Source: Dryocola sp032000125
Lineage (GTDB): Bacteria > Pseudomonadota > Gammaproteobacteria > Enterobacterales > Enterobacteriaceae
Reading direction: 5' to 3'
DNA length: 64,000 nt
Assembly (NCBI GenBank): GCA_032000125.1
Contig: DAMALH010000020.1
Location: 17,202 to 81,201, forward strand
Each line of letters starts with the position of its first letter. Positions within the stretch are counted from its first letter, which is position 1. The translations under genes and the position numbers were made by a program. The notes beneath the pieces are model-generated. The model searched no databases and was not told the DNA's origin. It saw only the letters and a list, made by a program, of their open reading frames with translations. Of the stretch, positions 8,815-17,507 are shown piece after piece.

Positions 8815-9065
8815 GGCGCGGTAGCCGCTTCAAGATAGATGAGGTAATCCATAGCCTGCTGGCGAGTGCTGCCGCACATCTCACGCGAGGGCTGTAAGCC
8901 CGCGCAAACCTTCGGACGCAGCGGCGAGCGAAACAGCTTGCAGAGATTGCGTTCATCAAGCTGAACGCAGGGAGTATTTGCCGGTTTGCCGCCCGGCATG
9001 CCCGGTATCGGACTTGAGACGGAAGGCGCGGTGCAGCAGGCTCCGCAATCAGGACGACATTCCAT
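8811..9065 (-). CDS. yeiW: YeiW, small cysteine-rich YkgJ-family protein
   Basis: An 84-residue protein beginning MECRPDCGACCTAPS, with further cysteines in TPCVQL, NLCKLF, KVCAGL and REMCG. This is the Zn/Fe-chelating YkgJ/UPF0153 pattern and matches E. coli YeiW in length and sequence. The role is unknown; metal binding is inferred from the cysteine spacing. Its stop overlaps the convergent setB stop by four bases (TTAA). A longer in-frame upstream extension exists on this strand but has no family support. Confidence 0.9.
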   Translation of the reverse strand: MECRPDCGACCTAPSVSSPIPGMPGGKPANTPCVQLDERNLCKLFRSPLRPKVCAGLQPSREMCGSTRQQAMDYLIYLEAATAP

Positions 9066-9237
9066 AAGCCAATGCTCCGGTGGGCTGGCAGGTACGCGGA
9101 CTGTACCAGCAGCGTACGGGCTTTACTACGTTCATTTATACTTTGTCCTCCAGGCGATGAAATCCGCTTGCCTGAAATGCACCTCGCGAGTAAGTTGTCG
9201 CAATATTTTCGCCTCTCAATTTTTACAGGAAACATCG

Positions 9238-9810
9238 ATGGCAAGAGCTAACGAAGTCAAAAAAGGCATGGTACTGAATTACAACGGCAAGTTGCTGATT
9301 GTGAAAGACATTGATATCCAGTCCCCGAGCGCGCGCGGCGCGGCAACCCTTTATAAGATGCGTTTTTCCGATGTCCGTACCGGGCAGAAGGTAGAAGAAC
9401 GTTTCAAAGGTGACGATATCGTCGATACCATTACCCTGACCCGTCGTTTCGTTGATTTCTCCTATATCGACGGCAATGAATACGTGTTCATGGATAAAGA
9501 AGATTACACCCCGTATATCTTCACCAAAGACCAGATTGAAGAAGAGCTGCAGTTTATTCCTGAAGGCGGCATGCCGGACATGCAGGTGCTGACCTGGGAC
9601 GGCCAGCTACTGGCGCTGGAACTGCCGCAAACGGTGGATCTGGAAATCGTTGAAACGGCGCCGGGAATTAAGGGCGCTTCCGCAAGCTCGCGCACCAAGC
9701 CTGCGACTATGTCTACCGGGCTGGTCATTCAGGTGCCGGAATACATGGTGACCGGCGAGAAAATCCGCATTCATATCGCTGAGAAGCGTTCAATGGGTCG
9801 CGCTGACTAA
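9238..9810 (+). CDS. efpL: Elongation factor P-like protein EfpL (YeiP)
   Basis: A 190-residue, three-domain EF-P paralogue that rescues ribosomes stalled on polyproline and related motifs. The loop that carries the modified lysine in EF-P reads SPSARGAATLYK here, with Arg33 at the tip, the mark of the EfpL/YeiP branch that needs no lysine modification. The C terminus reads EYMVTGEKIRIHI. The ATG at 9238 follows ACAGGAAACATCG; the longer upstream reading frame has no homology. It stands alone with its own terminator. Confidence 0.95.
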   Translation: MARANEVKKGMVLNYNGKLLIVKDIDIQSPSARGAATLYKMRFSDVRTGQKVEERFKGDDIVDTITLTRRFVDFSYIDGNEYVFMDKEDYTPYIFTKDQIEEELQFIPEGGMPDMQVLTWDGQLLALELPQTVDLEIVETAPGIKGASASSRTKPATMSTGLVIQVPEYMVTGEKIRIHIAEKRSMGRAD

Positions 9811-9812
9811 AG

Positions 9813-9838
9813 AAAAAACCCGCCTCGGCGGGTTTTTT
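9813..9838 (+). terminator. Rho-independent terminator of efpL
   Basis: CCCGCC, a three-base loop region and GGCGGG form a strong stem bounded by A6 on the left and T6 on the right, so it can also act for uxuA on the minus strand. Confidence 0.9.
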
Positions 9839-9850
9839 CTTGCACGTAAA

Positions 9851-11044
9851 CTAGTTCAGCAAATCAGGGAACAGAATTTGCTTAAGCGCAAGCTCCACGC
9901 CGCGCACTTCCGCAAGCCCTTTCAGGCGCCCAATGGCCGAATAGCCGGGGTTAGTTTTTTTATGCAGATCGTCGAGCATCTGATGGCCGTGATCCGGACG
10001 CATCGGAATCGGGCGTAAATCACCGCTCGCCTTGCGGCGCTGTTCTTCGGTCAGAATCGCTTTCACCACCGCCACCATATCCACATCGCCCTGAAGGTGC
10101 GCGCCTTCATGGAAGGTTTTTGGGTTATCTTCACGGCAGGTGGCGCGCAGGTGGGTAAAGTGAATGCGGTCGCCGAATGTTTCGATCATTCGCACCAGGT
10201 CGTTGTCCGCACGCACGCCGTAAGAGCCGGTACACATGGTGAAACCGTTATGGATGCTGTCGACCGTTTCTTTTAACCACTGCATGTCTTCAATCGTTGA
10301 AACAATGCGCGGCAGGCCGAGAATGGGGCGCGGCGGATCGTCCGGGTGAACCGCCAGGCGCACGCCGACCTCTTCTGCCACGGCAACGATAGCGCGCAGG
10401 AAGTAAGCCATGTTTTCACGCAGCTGTTGTTTATCAATTCCGTCGTATTCCGCAAGGCGAGCGCGGAACTGATCTAAGGTGTAACCCTCTTCCGCACCCG
10501 GCAGGCCCGCAATAATATTGCCTGTCAGCTTCTCTTTTTCGGCATCGGACATGCTATGAAACCTGGCCTGTGCCTGCTGCCGCTCTTCTTCACTGTAATC
10601 GGCTTCGGCACCGGGGCGTTGCAGAATATGCAGTTCAAAAGCGGCAAAGGCTATCTGGTCAAAACGCAGGGCCTTAGAGCCGTCCGGCAGTTCGTATTCC
10701 AGATCGGTACGCGTCCAGTCGAGGATTGGCATAAAGTTGTAGCACACGGTATCAATACCGCATTCCGCCAGGTTGCGAATGCTCTGCTGGTAGTTAGCGA
10801 TATGCCGGTCATAATTACCCGAGTGGGTTTTGATCTCTTCGTGTACCGGAATGCTTTCAACGACGGACCAGCTCAGCCCTTTCGCGGCAAGCGTAGCCTG
10901 ACGCTGCTTAATTTCAGCCACCGGCCAGACTTCTCCGTTCGGAATGTGATGCAGGGCGGTTACTACTCCGGTTGCGCCAGCCTGACGCACATCATCCAGT
11001 GATACCGGGTCGTTCGGGCCATACCAGCGCCAGGTTTGTTCCAT
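9851..11044 (-). CDS. uxuA: Mannonate dehydratase
   Basis: A 397-residue TIM-barrel enzyme that dehydrates D-mannonate to 2-keto-3-deoxygluconate in hexuronate breakdown. Family stretches include MEQTWRWYGPNDPVSL, ATGVVTALHHIPNGEVW, VESIPVHEEIKT, YNFMPILDWTRTDL, LAVHPDDPPRPILGLPRI, FTMCTGSYGVRADND and IHFTHLRA with metal-binding His residues. In E. coli uxuA sits with uxuB and uxuR elsewhere; here it is divergent from yeiQ, an oxidoreductase of the same pathway class. The shared intergenic region holds an ExuR/UxuR-like box. Confidence 0.95.
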   Translation of the reverse strand: MEQTWRWYGPNDPVSLDDVRQAGATGVVTALHHIPNGEVWPVAEIKQRQATLAAKGLSWSVVESIPVHEEIKTHSGNYDRHIANYQQSIRNLAECGIDTVCYNFMPILDWTRTDLEYELPDGSKALRFDQIAFAAFELHILQRPGAEADYSEEERQQAQARFHSMSDAEKEKLTGNIIAGLPGAEEGYTLDQFRARLAEYDGIDKQQLRENMAYFLRAIVAVAEEVGVRLAVHPDDPPRPILGLPRIVSTIEDMQWLKETVDSIHNGFTMCTGSYGVRADNDLVRMIETFGDRIHFTHLRATCREDNPKTFHEGAHLQGDVDMVAVVKAILTEEQRRKASGDLRPIPMRPDHGHQMLDDLHKKTNPGYSAIGRLKGLAEVRGVELALKQILFPDLLN

Positions 11045-11064
11045 TAGCCGTTCCTCAAGTAATA

Positions 11065-11080
11065 AGTTGTCATACCAATT
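11065..11080. promoter_or_regulatory. ExuR/UxuR-like operator upstream of uxuA
   Basis: AGTTGTCATACCAATT matches the hexuronate-repressor consensus AATTGGTATACCAATT at 13 of 16 positions. It is 21-36 bp ahead of the uxuA start. Further half-sites, AATTGGT (11143-11149) and ACCAATT (11185-11191), lie in the same intergenic region. Confidence 0.6.
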
Positions 11081-11147
11081 TTAAAATATCTTCTTGACGA
11101 CTACCATACCGGAAACCGGGAAGGGGTCAATTTTATCCCTGAAATTG

Positions 11148-11163
11148 GTTGATCCGGCTCACA
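11148..11163. promoter_or_regulatory. Candidate CRP site between uxuA and yeiQ
   Basis: GTTGA-N6-TCACA matches the CRP pattern TGTGA-N6-TCACA at eight of ten fixed positions. It lies near the middle of the divergent promoter region, suitable for catabolite control of a sugar-acid pathway. Judged by eye only. Confidence 0.4.
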
Positions 11164-11256
11164 TTAAAGGGATAAAGCCAGCACACCAATTCTCTTTGCT
11201 GTCATATAACTTTACACTGCAGATGTTACTAATTCGTTAACCAGGATTTGCATTCT

Positions 11257-12717
11257 ATGAAGACTATTGCCTCAGCCAGCCTGCCGGACAGCATCCAGCA
11301 GCCCCGTTACGATCGTCGCGCGTTAAAGACCCGCATTGTGCATTTTGGCTTTGGCGCCTTTCACCGTGCGCACCAGGCGCTGCTGACCGACCGGGTGCTT
11401 AACAAAGCGGGGGGCGACTGGGGCATCTGCGAGATTAGCCTGTTTAGCGGCGATAAATTAATGAGCGCCCTGCGCGCTCAGGATCATTTGTATACCGTGC
11501 TGGAAAAAGGCCGTGACGGCAACCAGGCCATTATCGTCGGTGCCGTTAAAGAATGCCTGAATGCAAAGCTCGACGGGATGGAGGCCATCATCGAGAAGTT
11601 TTGCGAACCGCAGGTGGCCATTGTCTCGCTTACCGTGACGGAAAAAGGCTATTGCATCGATCCGGCAACGGGCAAGCTGGATGCCGCAAACGAACGCATT
11701 ATTCACGATTTGCAAAACCCGGCTGAACCGCATTCCGCGCCGGGGATTTTGGTTGAAGCTTTAAATCGCCGCCGCGAGCGTGGCCTGCTTCCTTTTACCG
11801 TGCTTTCCTGCGACAACATTCCTGATAACGGCCACGTTGTGCGTAATGCAATTATCGGCATGGCGGAAAAACGCAGCCGGGAACTGGCCGACTGGGTACG
11901 TGAGCACGTTACGTTCCCGAGCACCATGGTCGATCGCATCGTGCCCGCCGCCACGCCGGAATCCTTGCAGGAAATTACCGATACGCTAGGTGTTGAAGAT
12001 CCCTGCGCGATTTCCGGCGAGCCTTTTATTCAGTGGGTCATTGAAGATAATTTTGTGGCGGGGCGCCCGCAGTGGGAAGTTGCCGGCGTAGAAATGGTGG
12101 ATGACGTTATGCCGTGGGAGCAAATGAAGCTGCGCATGCTCAACGGCAGCCACTCTTTTCTCGCTTATCTTGGCTATCTGGCAGGCTATCAGCATATTAA
12201 CGATTGCATGGCGGACGAGAACTTCTACCGCGCGGCGCACAAATTAATGATGCAGGAGCAAGCCCCTACCCTGCGCGTGACGGGCGTCGATCTGCATCAG
12301 TACGCCCAAAATCTTTTGGCACGCTTTAGCAACCCCGCGCTGAAGCACCGCACCTGGCAAATCGCTATGGACGGCAGCCAGAAATTGCCGCAGCGTATGC
12401 TGGAGAGCGTTCGCTGGCATTTGCAGCAGGCAGATGAGTGGCCTTGGCTGGCACTGGGCATCGCGGCGTGGATGCGCTACGTCAGCGGGATTGACGATGC
12501 CGGCAACGCTATCGACGTTCGCGACCCGCTGGCGCAAAAAATCAAAGGCCTCGTGGAGAAGAGTTCAGACGAGACGCGCGTAGCGGCCCTGCTTAGCCTG
12601 ACTGAAATTTTTGGAAGCGATTTGCCGGGCGATGAGATTTTTGTGCAGCGCGTAAGCGATGCCTGGGACGAATTGCGTAATAAAGGCGCAAAACAGGCCG
12701 TGGCGAATCTTCTGTAA
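11257..12717 (+). CDS. yeiQ: YeiQ, D-mannonate oxidoreductase-like protein (mannitol dehydrogenase family)
   Basis: A 486-residue long-chain NAD-dependent polyol dehydrogenase. Motifs: RIVHFGFGAFHRAHQA (nucleotide-binding region), TMVDRIVPAAT, the catalytic lysine in the EQMKLRMLNGSHSFLAYLGY region, and LKHRTWQIAMDGSQKLPQR. It matches E. coli YeiQ more closely than UxuB. The likely reaction is fructuronate/mannonate interconversion; pairing with uxuA supports this. ATG 11257 (MKTIAS) is preferred over TTG 11248 by homology; AGGA lies ten bases before it. Confidence 0.88.
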   Translation: MKTIASASLPDSIQQPRYDRRALKTRIVHFGFGAFHRAHQALLTDRVLNKAGGDWGICEISLFSGDKLMSALRAQDHLYTVLEKGRDGNQAIIVGAVKECLNAKLDGMEAIIEKFCEPQVAIVSLTVTEKGYCIDPATGKLDAANERIIHDLQNPAEPHSAPGILVEALNRRRERGLLPFTVLSCDNIPDNGHVVRNAIIGMAEKRSRELADWVREHVTFPSTMVDRIVPAATPESLQEITDTLGVEDPCAISGEPFIQWVIEDNFVAGRPQWEVAGVEMVDDVMPWEQMKLRMLNGSHSFLAYLGYLAGYQHINDCMADENFYRAAHKLMMQEQAPTLRVTGVDLHQYAQNLLARFSNPALKHRTWQIAMDGSQKLPQRMLESVRWHLQQADEWPWLALGIAAWMRYVSGIDDAGNAIDVRDPLAQKIKGLVEKSSDETRVAALLSLTEIFGSDLPGDEIFVQRVSDAWDELRNKGAKQAVANLL

Positions 12718-12833
12718 TTAACAATCCATGCCCTTTACACGGCCTTGTTTGGCGACGGGCCTTGTTTAAGCTTCATTTTTTCGCAAATGTTGTTCAGGAT
12801 ATTGGCTACCCTTAACGCCAATGCGGAGCGAGC

Positions 12834-13814
12834 GTGACTAAAACCAACCTGATTACCGGTTTCCTGGGCTGCGGAAAAACTACCACTATTCGTCATTTAC
12901 TGGCTAACAAGCCCGGCGATGAAAAGTGGGCCGTGCTGGTTAATGAGTTTGGAGAAGTCGGCATTGACGGTGCCCTGCTGGCCGACAGCGGCGCGCTGCT
13001 CAAGGAGATCCCCGGCGGCTGCATGTGCTGTGTCAACGGGCTGCCGATGCAGGTTGGGCTAAATACCCTGCTACGCCAGGGAAAACCCGACCGCCTGCTT
13101 ATCGAACCTACCGGCTTAGGTCATCCAAAGCAGATCCTCGATATGCTTACCGCTGAGGTTTACCAGCCGTGGATCGATCTGAAAGCCACGCTTTGCCTGC
13201 TGGATGCTCGCCAGTTGTTGGATGAGCGCGCCGTTAATAACGAAAATTTCCGCGATCAGCTTGCCGCCGCCGATATCATCATCGCTAATAAAAATGACCG
13301 GGCGACCGACGACAGCCGTCAGGCGCTGGCCAACTGGCGACAGCAGCACGCGGCTGGAAGAGAAGTTGTGCTGGCGGAAAGAGGGCAAATTGACGTCGCT
13401 CTCCTGGACCGGCCACGCCAAAATCTGCGTGAGCTACCGCGTAGCGCCGAACATAACCACGGTCATGCGGCCAGCCGTGGACTCGCCGCGCTGAACCTGC
13501 CGCAAAATCAGCGCTGGAGACGCAGTGTTAATAGCGGACAGGGCTACGTTGCCTGCGGCTGGATCTTTGATGCGGAGACTATTTTTGACACGGTTGGGAT
13601 TCTGGAATGGGCACGCCTTGCGCCGGTTGGCAGGGTAAAAGGCGTACTACGTATTGCTGAAGGACTGGTGCGTATTAATCGCCAGGGTAACGACCTGCAT
13701 ATCGAAACACAAAGCGTCGCCCCGCCTGACAGCCGTATCGAATTGATAAATAGCGAAGAAACGGACTGGAACAGCTTGCAAAGCGCTCTGTTGAAGCTAC
13801 GTTTAAGTTTGTAA
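12834..13814 (+). CDS. yeiR: YeiR, COG0523-family (ZNG1-like) zinc metallochaperone GTPase
   Basis: A 326-residue G3E GTPase. Walker A is GFLGCGKTT near residues 9-17, the metal-binding GGCMCC lies near residues 61-66, ANKNDR is the guanine-specificity motif, and a short His-rich stretch (HNHGH) precedes the C-terminal CobW_C domain. E. coli YeiR binds zinc and hydrolyses GTP; zinc delivery under limitation is proposed. The only plausible start is GTG at 12834, since MTKTNLITGFLG follows at once. No clear Zur box was seen upstream. Confidence 0.92.
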   Translation: MTKTNLITGFLGCGKTTTIRHLLANKPGDEKWAVLVNEFGEVGIDGALLADSGALLKEIPGGCMCCVNGLPMQVGLNTLLRQGKPDRLLIEPTGLGHPKQILDMLTAEVYQPWIDLKATLCLLDARQLLDERAVNNENFRDQLAAADIIIANKNDRATDDSRQALANWRQQHAAGREVVLAERGQIDVALLDRPRQNLRELPRSAEHNHGHAASRGLAALNLPQNQRWRRSVNSGQGYVACGWIFDAETIFDTVGILEWARLAPVGRVKGVLRIAEGLVRINRQGNDLHIETQSVAPPDSRIELINSEETDWNSLQSALLKLRLSL

Positions 13815-13856
13815 GTCTACCCTCCTTCGACTTGTCAGAAGATAACGAAAGCCTGC

Positions 13857-14564
13857 ATGATGAAAACTCGCTTACTACCGATCCTGTTACTGAACTCGCT
13901 GGGTCTGGCGCTGTTCTTTAGCTGGTATCTGCCTGAAAATCACGGATTCTGGTTCACGCTGGACGCCGGCATTTTCCATTTCTTTAATGAGGAACTGGTA
14001 AAAAGCCACGCTTTCCTGATGCTGGTCGCCGTAACCAATAACCGCATATTCGACGGTATTTCTTTGCTGGCGATGGGTTCGCTGCTCCTGTGGTTCTGGT
14101 GGCACGAAACGCCAGGCGGGCGCCGACGTCTGGTTATTATGGGCGTCGTGATGCTGCTAAGCGCCGTGGTCATCAACCAACTGGGCCATTTGATTCCTGT
14201 CTCCCACGTCAGCCCGACGCTCTATTTCACTGATATTCATCGCGTCAGCGAGCTGCTGCATTTCCCGACTAAAGACGCATCGAAAGACAGTTTCCCTGGC
14301 GATCATGGTTTAATGCTGCTTATTTTCACCGGTTTTGTGCTGCGTTATTTTGGTAAAAAAGCCTTCTTTATCGCGGTGCTTATTTTCCTGGTATTTATTC
14401 TTCCAAGGATAATGATTGGCGCGCACTGGTTTACCGATGTATTTGTCGGATCGCTGTCCATTGCGCTGGTAGGCTTGCCATGGGTGCTATTAACCCCACT
14501 TAGCGACGGGTTAATTAATGCCCTTGATCGCGCTCTGCCCCGCAAAAATAAAACAAGTTCATAA
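13857..14564 (+). CDS. lpxT: Kdo2-lipid A phosphotransferase LpxT (YeiU)
   Basis: A 235-residue inner-membrane PAP2-superfamily enzyme with six predicted helices. The phosphatase motifs appear as KDASKDSFPGDHG near residues 140-152 and RIMIGAHWFTDVFVG near 182-196. The family moves phosphate from undecaprenyl pyrophosphate to lipid A on the periplasmic side. Two adjacent ATGs (13857 and 13860) are possible. It starts 42 bp after yeiR and could be co-transcribed. Confidence 0.93.
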   Translation: MMKTRLLPILLLNSLGLALFFSWYLPENHGFWFTLDAGIFHFFNEELVKSHAFLMLVAVTNNRIFDGISLLAMGSLLLWFWWHETPGGRRRLVIMGVVMLLSAVVINQLGHLIPVSHVSPTLYFTDIHRVSELLHFPTKDASKDSFPGDHGLMLLIFTGFVLRYFGKKAFFIAVLIFLVFILPRIMIGAHWFTDVFVGSLSIALVGLPWVLLTPLSDGLINALDRALPRKNKTSS

Positions 14565-14988
14565 CATAAAATAAACAACTCTTAACGCAAATTTATCGGG
14601 ATCCGCAAAGGATCCCGGTAAAGTTACCAGCCACGGCCGCAGTGCTTATTTATCACCCTCAATGATTTCCCTGTTTTTTGAAAGGCCTGTGCAGTAAAAC
14701 CGCACCTTTGGCTACTATTTATGCAAATTTACTTTTGTTCTTTTAACATCACAATTTCTTATAAAAAAAGCGGTGAAAAACCCTCGCTATGCCAGTGGTG
14801 ATAGGGTACTCTCAGATGCGTTTTGTGCTGTTATCATGATTCATTCCCGATGTGAATAAAATTGTGCGTTAAACCACATTTCTGTTCAGAGGTAATTGTT
14901 TCACGACGCGCAGATAATTAGTCTCGTCACGTTGGTATTTTTGTATAACGATTCGCATCGTTAAGGACATCAAGGGAAAATAAATAAA
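14565..14988. other. Long intergenic region upstream of mepS
   Basis: This 424-bp stretch has no convincing reading frame. It holds an eight-bp stem CGGGATCC/GGATCCCG at 14597-14617 without a T tract, and a small hairpin AACGAT-TCGC-ATCGTT at 14947-14962 just before the mepS ribosome-binding site. The rest is AT-rich promoter and leader sequence. Confidence 0.6.
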
Positions 14989-15555
14989 ATGGTCAAATCT
15001 CAGCCTATTTTGAGATATATCTTGCGGGCGATTCCCGCCGTTGCTGTAGCAGTAATGCTGTCAGCATGTAGTTCGACAAACACAGCAAATATGCATCCTG
15101 AGACGCATGCAGTTGGCAATAAAGATGGTTTTTTACTGCAAGCCTCTCAGGATGAATTCGAAGAAATGGTCCGTAACGTTGATGTGAAATCACGTCTCAT
15201 GGATCAATATGCTAGCTGGAAAGGCGTGCGTTATCGCCTTGGCGGCAGCAGCAAGAAAGGCATCGATTGTTCTGCTTTTGTACAGCAAACTTTCCGTGAC
15301 CAGTTCGGTTTAGAGCTGCCTCGTTCAACGTATGAACAACAGGAAATGGGTAAATCCGTTTCACGCAGCAAACTGCGCACCGGGGATTTAGTACTGTTCC
15401 GTGCGGGGTCTACGGGCCGTCACGTTGGCATTTATATTGGTAATAACCAGTTTGTACATGCCTCCACCAGCAGCGGCGTTGTGATCTCCAGCATGAGCGA
15501 ACCGTACTGGAACAAGCGCTACAACGAAGCGCGCCGCGTGTTAAGCCGTAGCTGA
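14989..15555 (+). CDS. mepS: Murein DD-endopeptidase MepS (Spr), outer-membrane lipoprotein
   Basis: A 188-residue NlpC/P60 cysteine peptidase that cuts D-Ala-mDAP crosslinks so that peptidoglycan can grow. There is a signal peptide with lipobox LSAC (Cys27). The catalytic triad is Cys94 in GIDCSAF, His145 in GRHVGIY and His157 in FVHAST. Length and sequence match E. coli Spr. It has its own long leader and a strong terminator, so it is monocistronic. Confidence 0.96.
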   Translation: MVKSQPILRYILRAIPAVAVAVMLSACSSTNTANMHPETHAVGNKDGFLLQASQDEFEEMVRNVDVKSRLMDQYASWKGVRYRLGGSSKKGIDCSAFVQQTFRDQFGLELPRSTYEQQEMGKSVSRSKLRTGDLVLFRAGSTGRHVGIYIGNNQFVHASTSSGVVISSMSEPYWNKRYNEARRVLSRS

Positions 15556-15602
15556 TTTTCCTGACCGGCGGTTAATTCCCTTGGCTGCCAGCCAGACGAG
15601 AC

Positions 15603-15633
15603 AAAAAAGACGCTGCCCCACAGCGTCTTTTTT
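15603..15633 (+). terminator. Rho-independent terminator of mepS
   Basis: AAAAAAGACGCTG, loop CCCCA, CAGCGTCTTTTTT: a perfect stem followed by a T run, 48 bp after the stop codon. Confidence 0.92.
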
Positions 15634-15786
15634 AATATGTCAAAACAAGCGCATTACCCCCGCTCCCGCCCTGCCGTTACCCATAATTTCCCTATGAAAC
15701 TATATGACGCCACTATGCATTTTGCGTTATAGTCGCAAAAAACTCAGCCATCATGCGTCTCTTGCGTCAGCAGGAACAATTTTTTC

Positions 15787-17376
15787 ATGTCTTCAAAAAC
15801 TATTTTTGCGCGCTACTTTTCCACCCCGAGGCAAATTGCTTATTTCAGCATGCTGTTTGGCCTGGTGGGTGCCTTACTGTTTAGCGGGTTAACAGGCCTG
15901 GTGCTGCATAGCAAGCGCGAAGCGGATTATGATCTGCTGACGAAAGATATTCGTCATTATTTGAGCACCTTCTTTCACGATCTTAATACCACCGTAGAAA
16001 GCATCCAGCCATTAACGGTTGCAGATTGCCGCCTCGTTAATGGCGAGCTGACCGCCAGGGCAGCATTTAACGTTAACGTCCGCACTTTTGTCTTAGTTAG
16101 CCATGGCGTCGCCTATTGCTCATCCGCCACCGGTGCGATGAGTATGGAAATGGACAGCATCATCCCCGGCATCGATTTAAATAAATTTAACGACTTCTTT
16201 ATTATGACAGGCACGCCGATGATGCCCGGTAAGCCGACGATAGCGGCCTGGTTTAAAAGCCAGCAGATGGGCGAGCGGGGCGTCTTTGTCACCCTGAATG
16301 CGAACTTAATTCCCTACTTATTATTTACCGCCCGACAAAGCGACATCCAGTCCATGGCGATTGTAGTGGGTGACAGAGCGTTAACGACGCTTTCCCCCGA
16401 AGTCGTTAACACAGACTCGCTAGCACCCCACCCTACCCGCATTGCCGCTCTTAGCGATTACCCCATAAAGATTTACCTCTACGGCGCGCTCTGGCCTCTG
16501 CAAGACCTCCAGCTTGCGGCGCTGGCGGGCCTTATCTTCGGTTTGTTCAGCGGCTTATTATGCAGCTATCTGCTGTTCGTGCGTATGCGATCGGGAAAAG
16601 AGATCCTCACCGGTATTAAACGCGGGCAGTTTTATGTTGTGTATCAACCGGTGGTTGATGCGCAGAAATTAGAAATGCAGGGAATGGAAGCGCTGATGCG
16701 CTGGGAACATCCGACCGCAGGCATGATTCCACCCGATGCGTTTATCGCTATCGCCGAAGCGCAGCAGCTTATCGTGCCGCTAACGCGGCATTTATTTACC
16801 CTTATCGCCCGGGATGCCCGGCAACTGCAAAACGTGCTGCCCCCAGGGGCTAAGCTTGGCATTAACCTGGCGCCAAGCCATCTGCACGCCCCGTCGTTTA
16901 AAGAAGATATCCTGGCGTTTGCCGCTTCCCTGCCCCCGCAATACTTCAGGATTGTCTTCGAAATTACCGAACGGGATATGCTTAAAGAAAAGGAAGCCAT
17001 GAACCTGTTTTTCTGGCTACATGAACAGGGATTCGAAATCGCCATCGACGACTTTGGCACCGGGCACAGCGCGCTAATTTACCTACAGCGTTTTAAGCTC
17101 GATTACCTGAAGATTGACCGGGGCTTCGTTAACTCTATCGGCATGGAAACGGTTACAACCCCGGTGCTTGATGCGGTTCTGACCTTAGCTAAGCGCCTGA
17201 ATATGGCGACAGTGGCGGAAGGCGTTGAAACCCCGGAACAGGCAAAATGGCTGATTGAGCGCGGCGTGAATTACCTGCAGGGCTACTATTTCAGCCGTCC
17301 GCTGACGCTTACGCAGCTCTTAAGCCGGCGGCGTCAGCCGCAGGAAAACCATAATCTGCTGAAAGACATCCATTAA
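15787..17376 (+). CDS. pdeN: Cyclic di-GMP phosphodiesterase PdeN (Rtn), CSS-motif EAL protein
   Basis: A 529-residue membrane protein. It has a TM helix near residues 18-40, a periplasmic CSS domain with YCSSATG near residues 110-116, a second TM near 236-265, and a cytoplasmic EAL domain from about residue 275. Active-site motifs are intact: MEALMRW, NLAPSHL, EITERD, DDFGTGHS, LKIDRGFV, EGVET and QGYYFSRP. It hydrolyses c-di-GMP, and the CSS domain is a redox-sensitive sensor in this family. The start at 15787 follows AGGAA at a rather long spacing. Confidence 0.93.
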   Translation: MSSKTIFARYFSTPRQIAYFSMLFGLVGALLFSGLTGLVLHSKREADYDLLTKDIRHYLSTFFHDLNTTVESIQPLTVADCRLVNGELTARAAFNVNVRTFVLVSHGVAYCSSATGAMSMEMDSIIPGIDLNKFNDFFIMTGTPMMPGKPTIAAWFKSQQMGERGVFVTLNANLIPYLLFTARQSDIQSMAIVVGDRALTTLSPEVVNTDSLAPHPTRIAALSDYPIKIYLYGALWPLQDLQLAALAGLIFGLFSGLLCSYLLFVRMRSGKEILTGIKRGQFYVVYQPVVDAQKLEMQGMEALMRWEHPTAGMIPPDAFIAIAEAQQLIVPLTRHLFTLIARDARQLQNVLPPGAKLGINLAPSHLHAPSFKEDILAFAASLPPQYFRIVFEITERDMLKEKEAMNLFFWLHEQGFEIAIDDFGTGHSALIYLQRFKLDYLKIDRGFVNSIGMETVTTPVLDAVLTLAKRLNMATVAEGVETPEQAKWLIERGVNYLQGYYFSRPLTLTQLLSRRRQPQENHNLLKDIH

Positions 17377-17507
17377 GTTCACAATCCTTGCCGCCTGACT
17401 TATGATTTACCATCATAGTGTGATAAAGCGGTGGGTCGTTGGCCTGATTATCGTTTCTGGAACGAAACCAGCCGGGCCGCCCCCTTCAACAAGGACTGAG
17501 CAGATTG

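Noticed and set aside
8986..9237. 84-codon N-terminal extension of efpL
   Set aside because: It runs across the opposite-strand yeiW start, and EF-P-type proteins begin with MARANEVKKG at 9238, which has a proper ribosome-binding site.
14597..14617. Terminator of lpxT
   Set aside because: The stem CGGGATCC/GGATCCCG is perfect but no T tract follows, so I list it only as a feature of the intergenic region.
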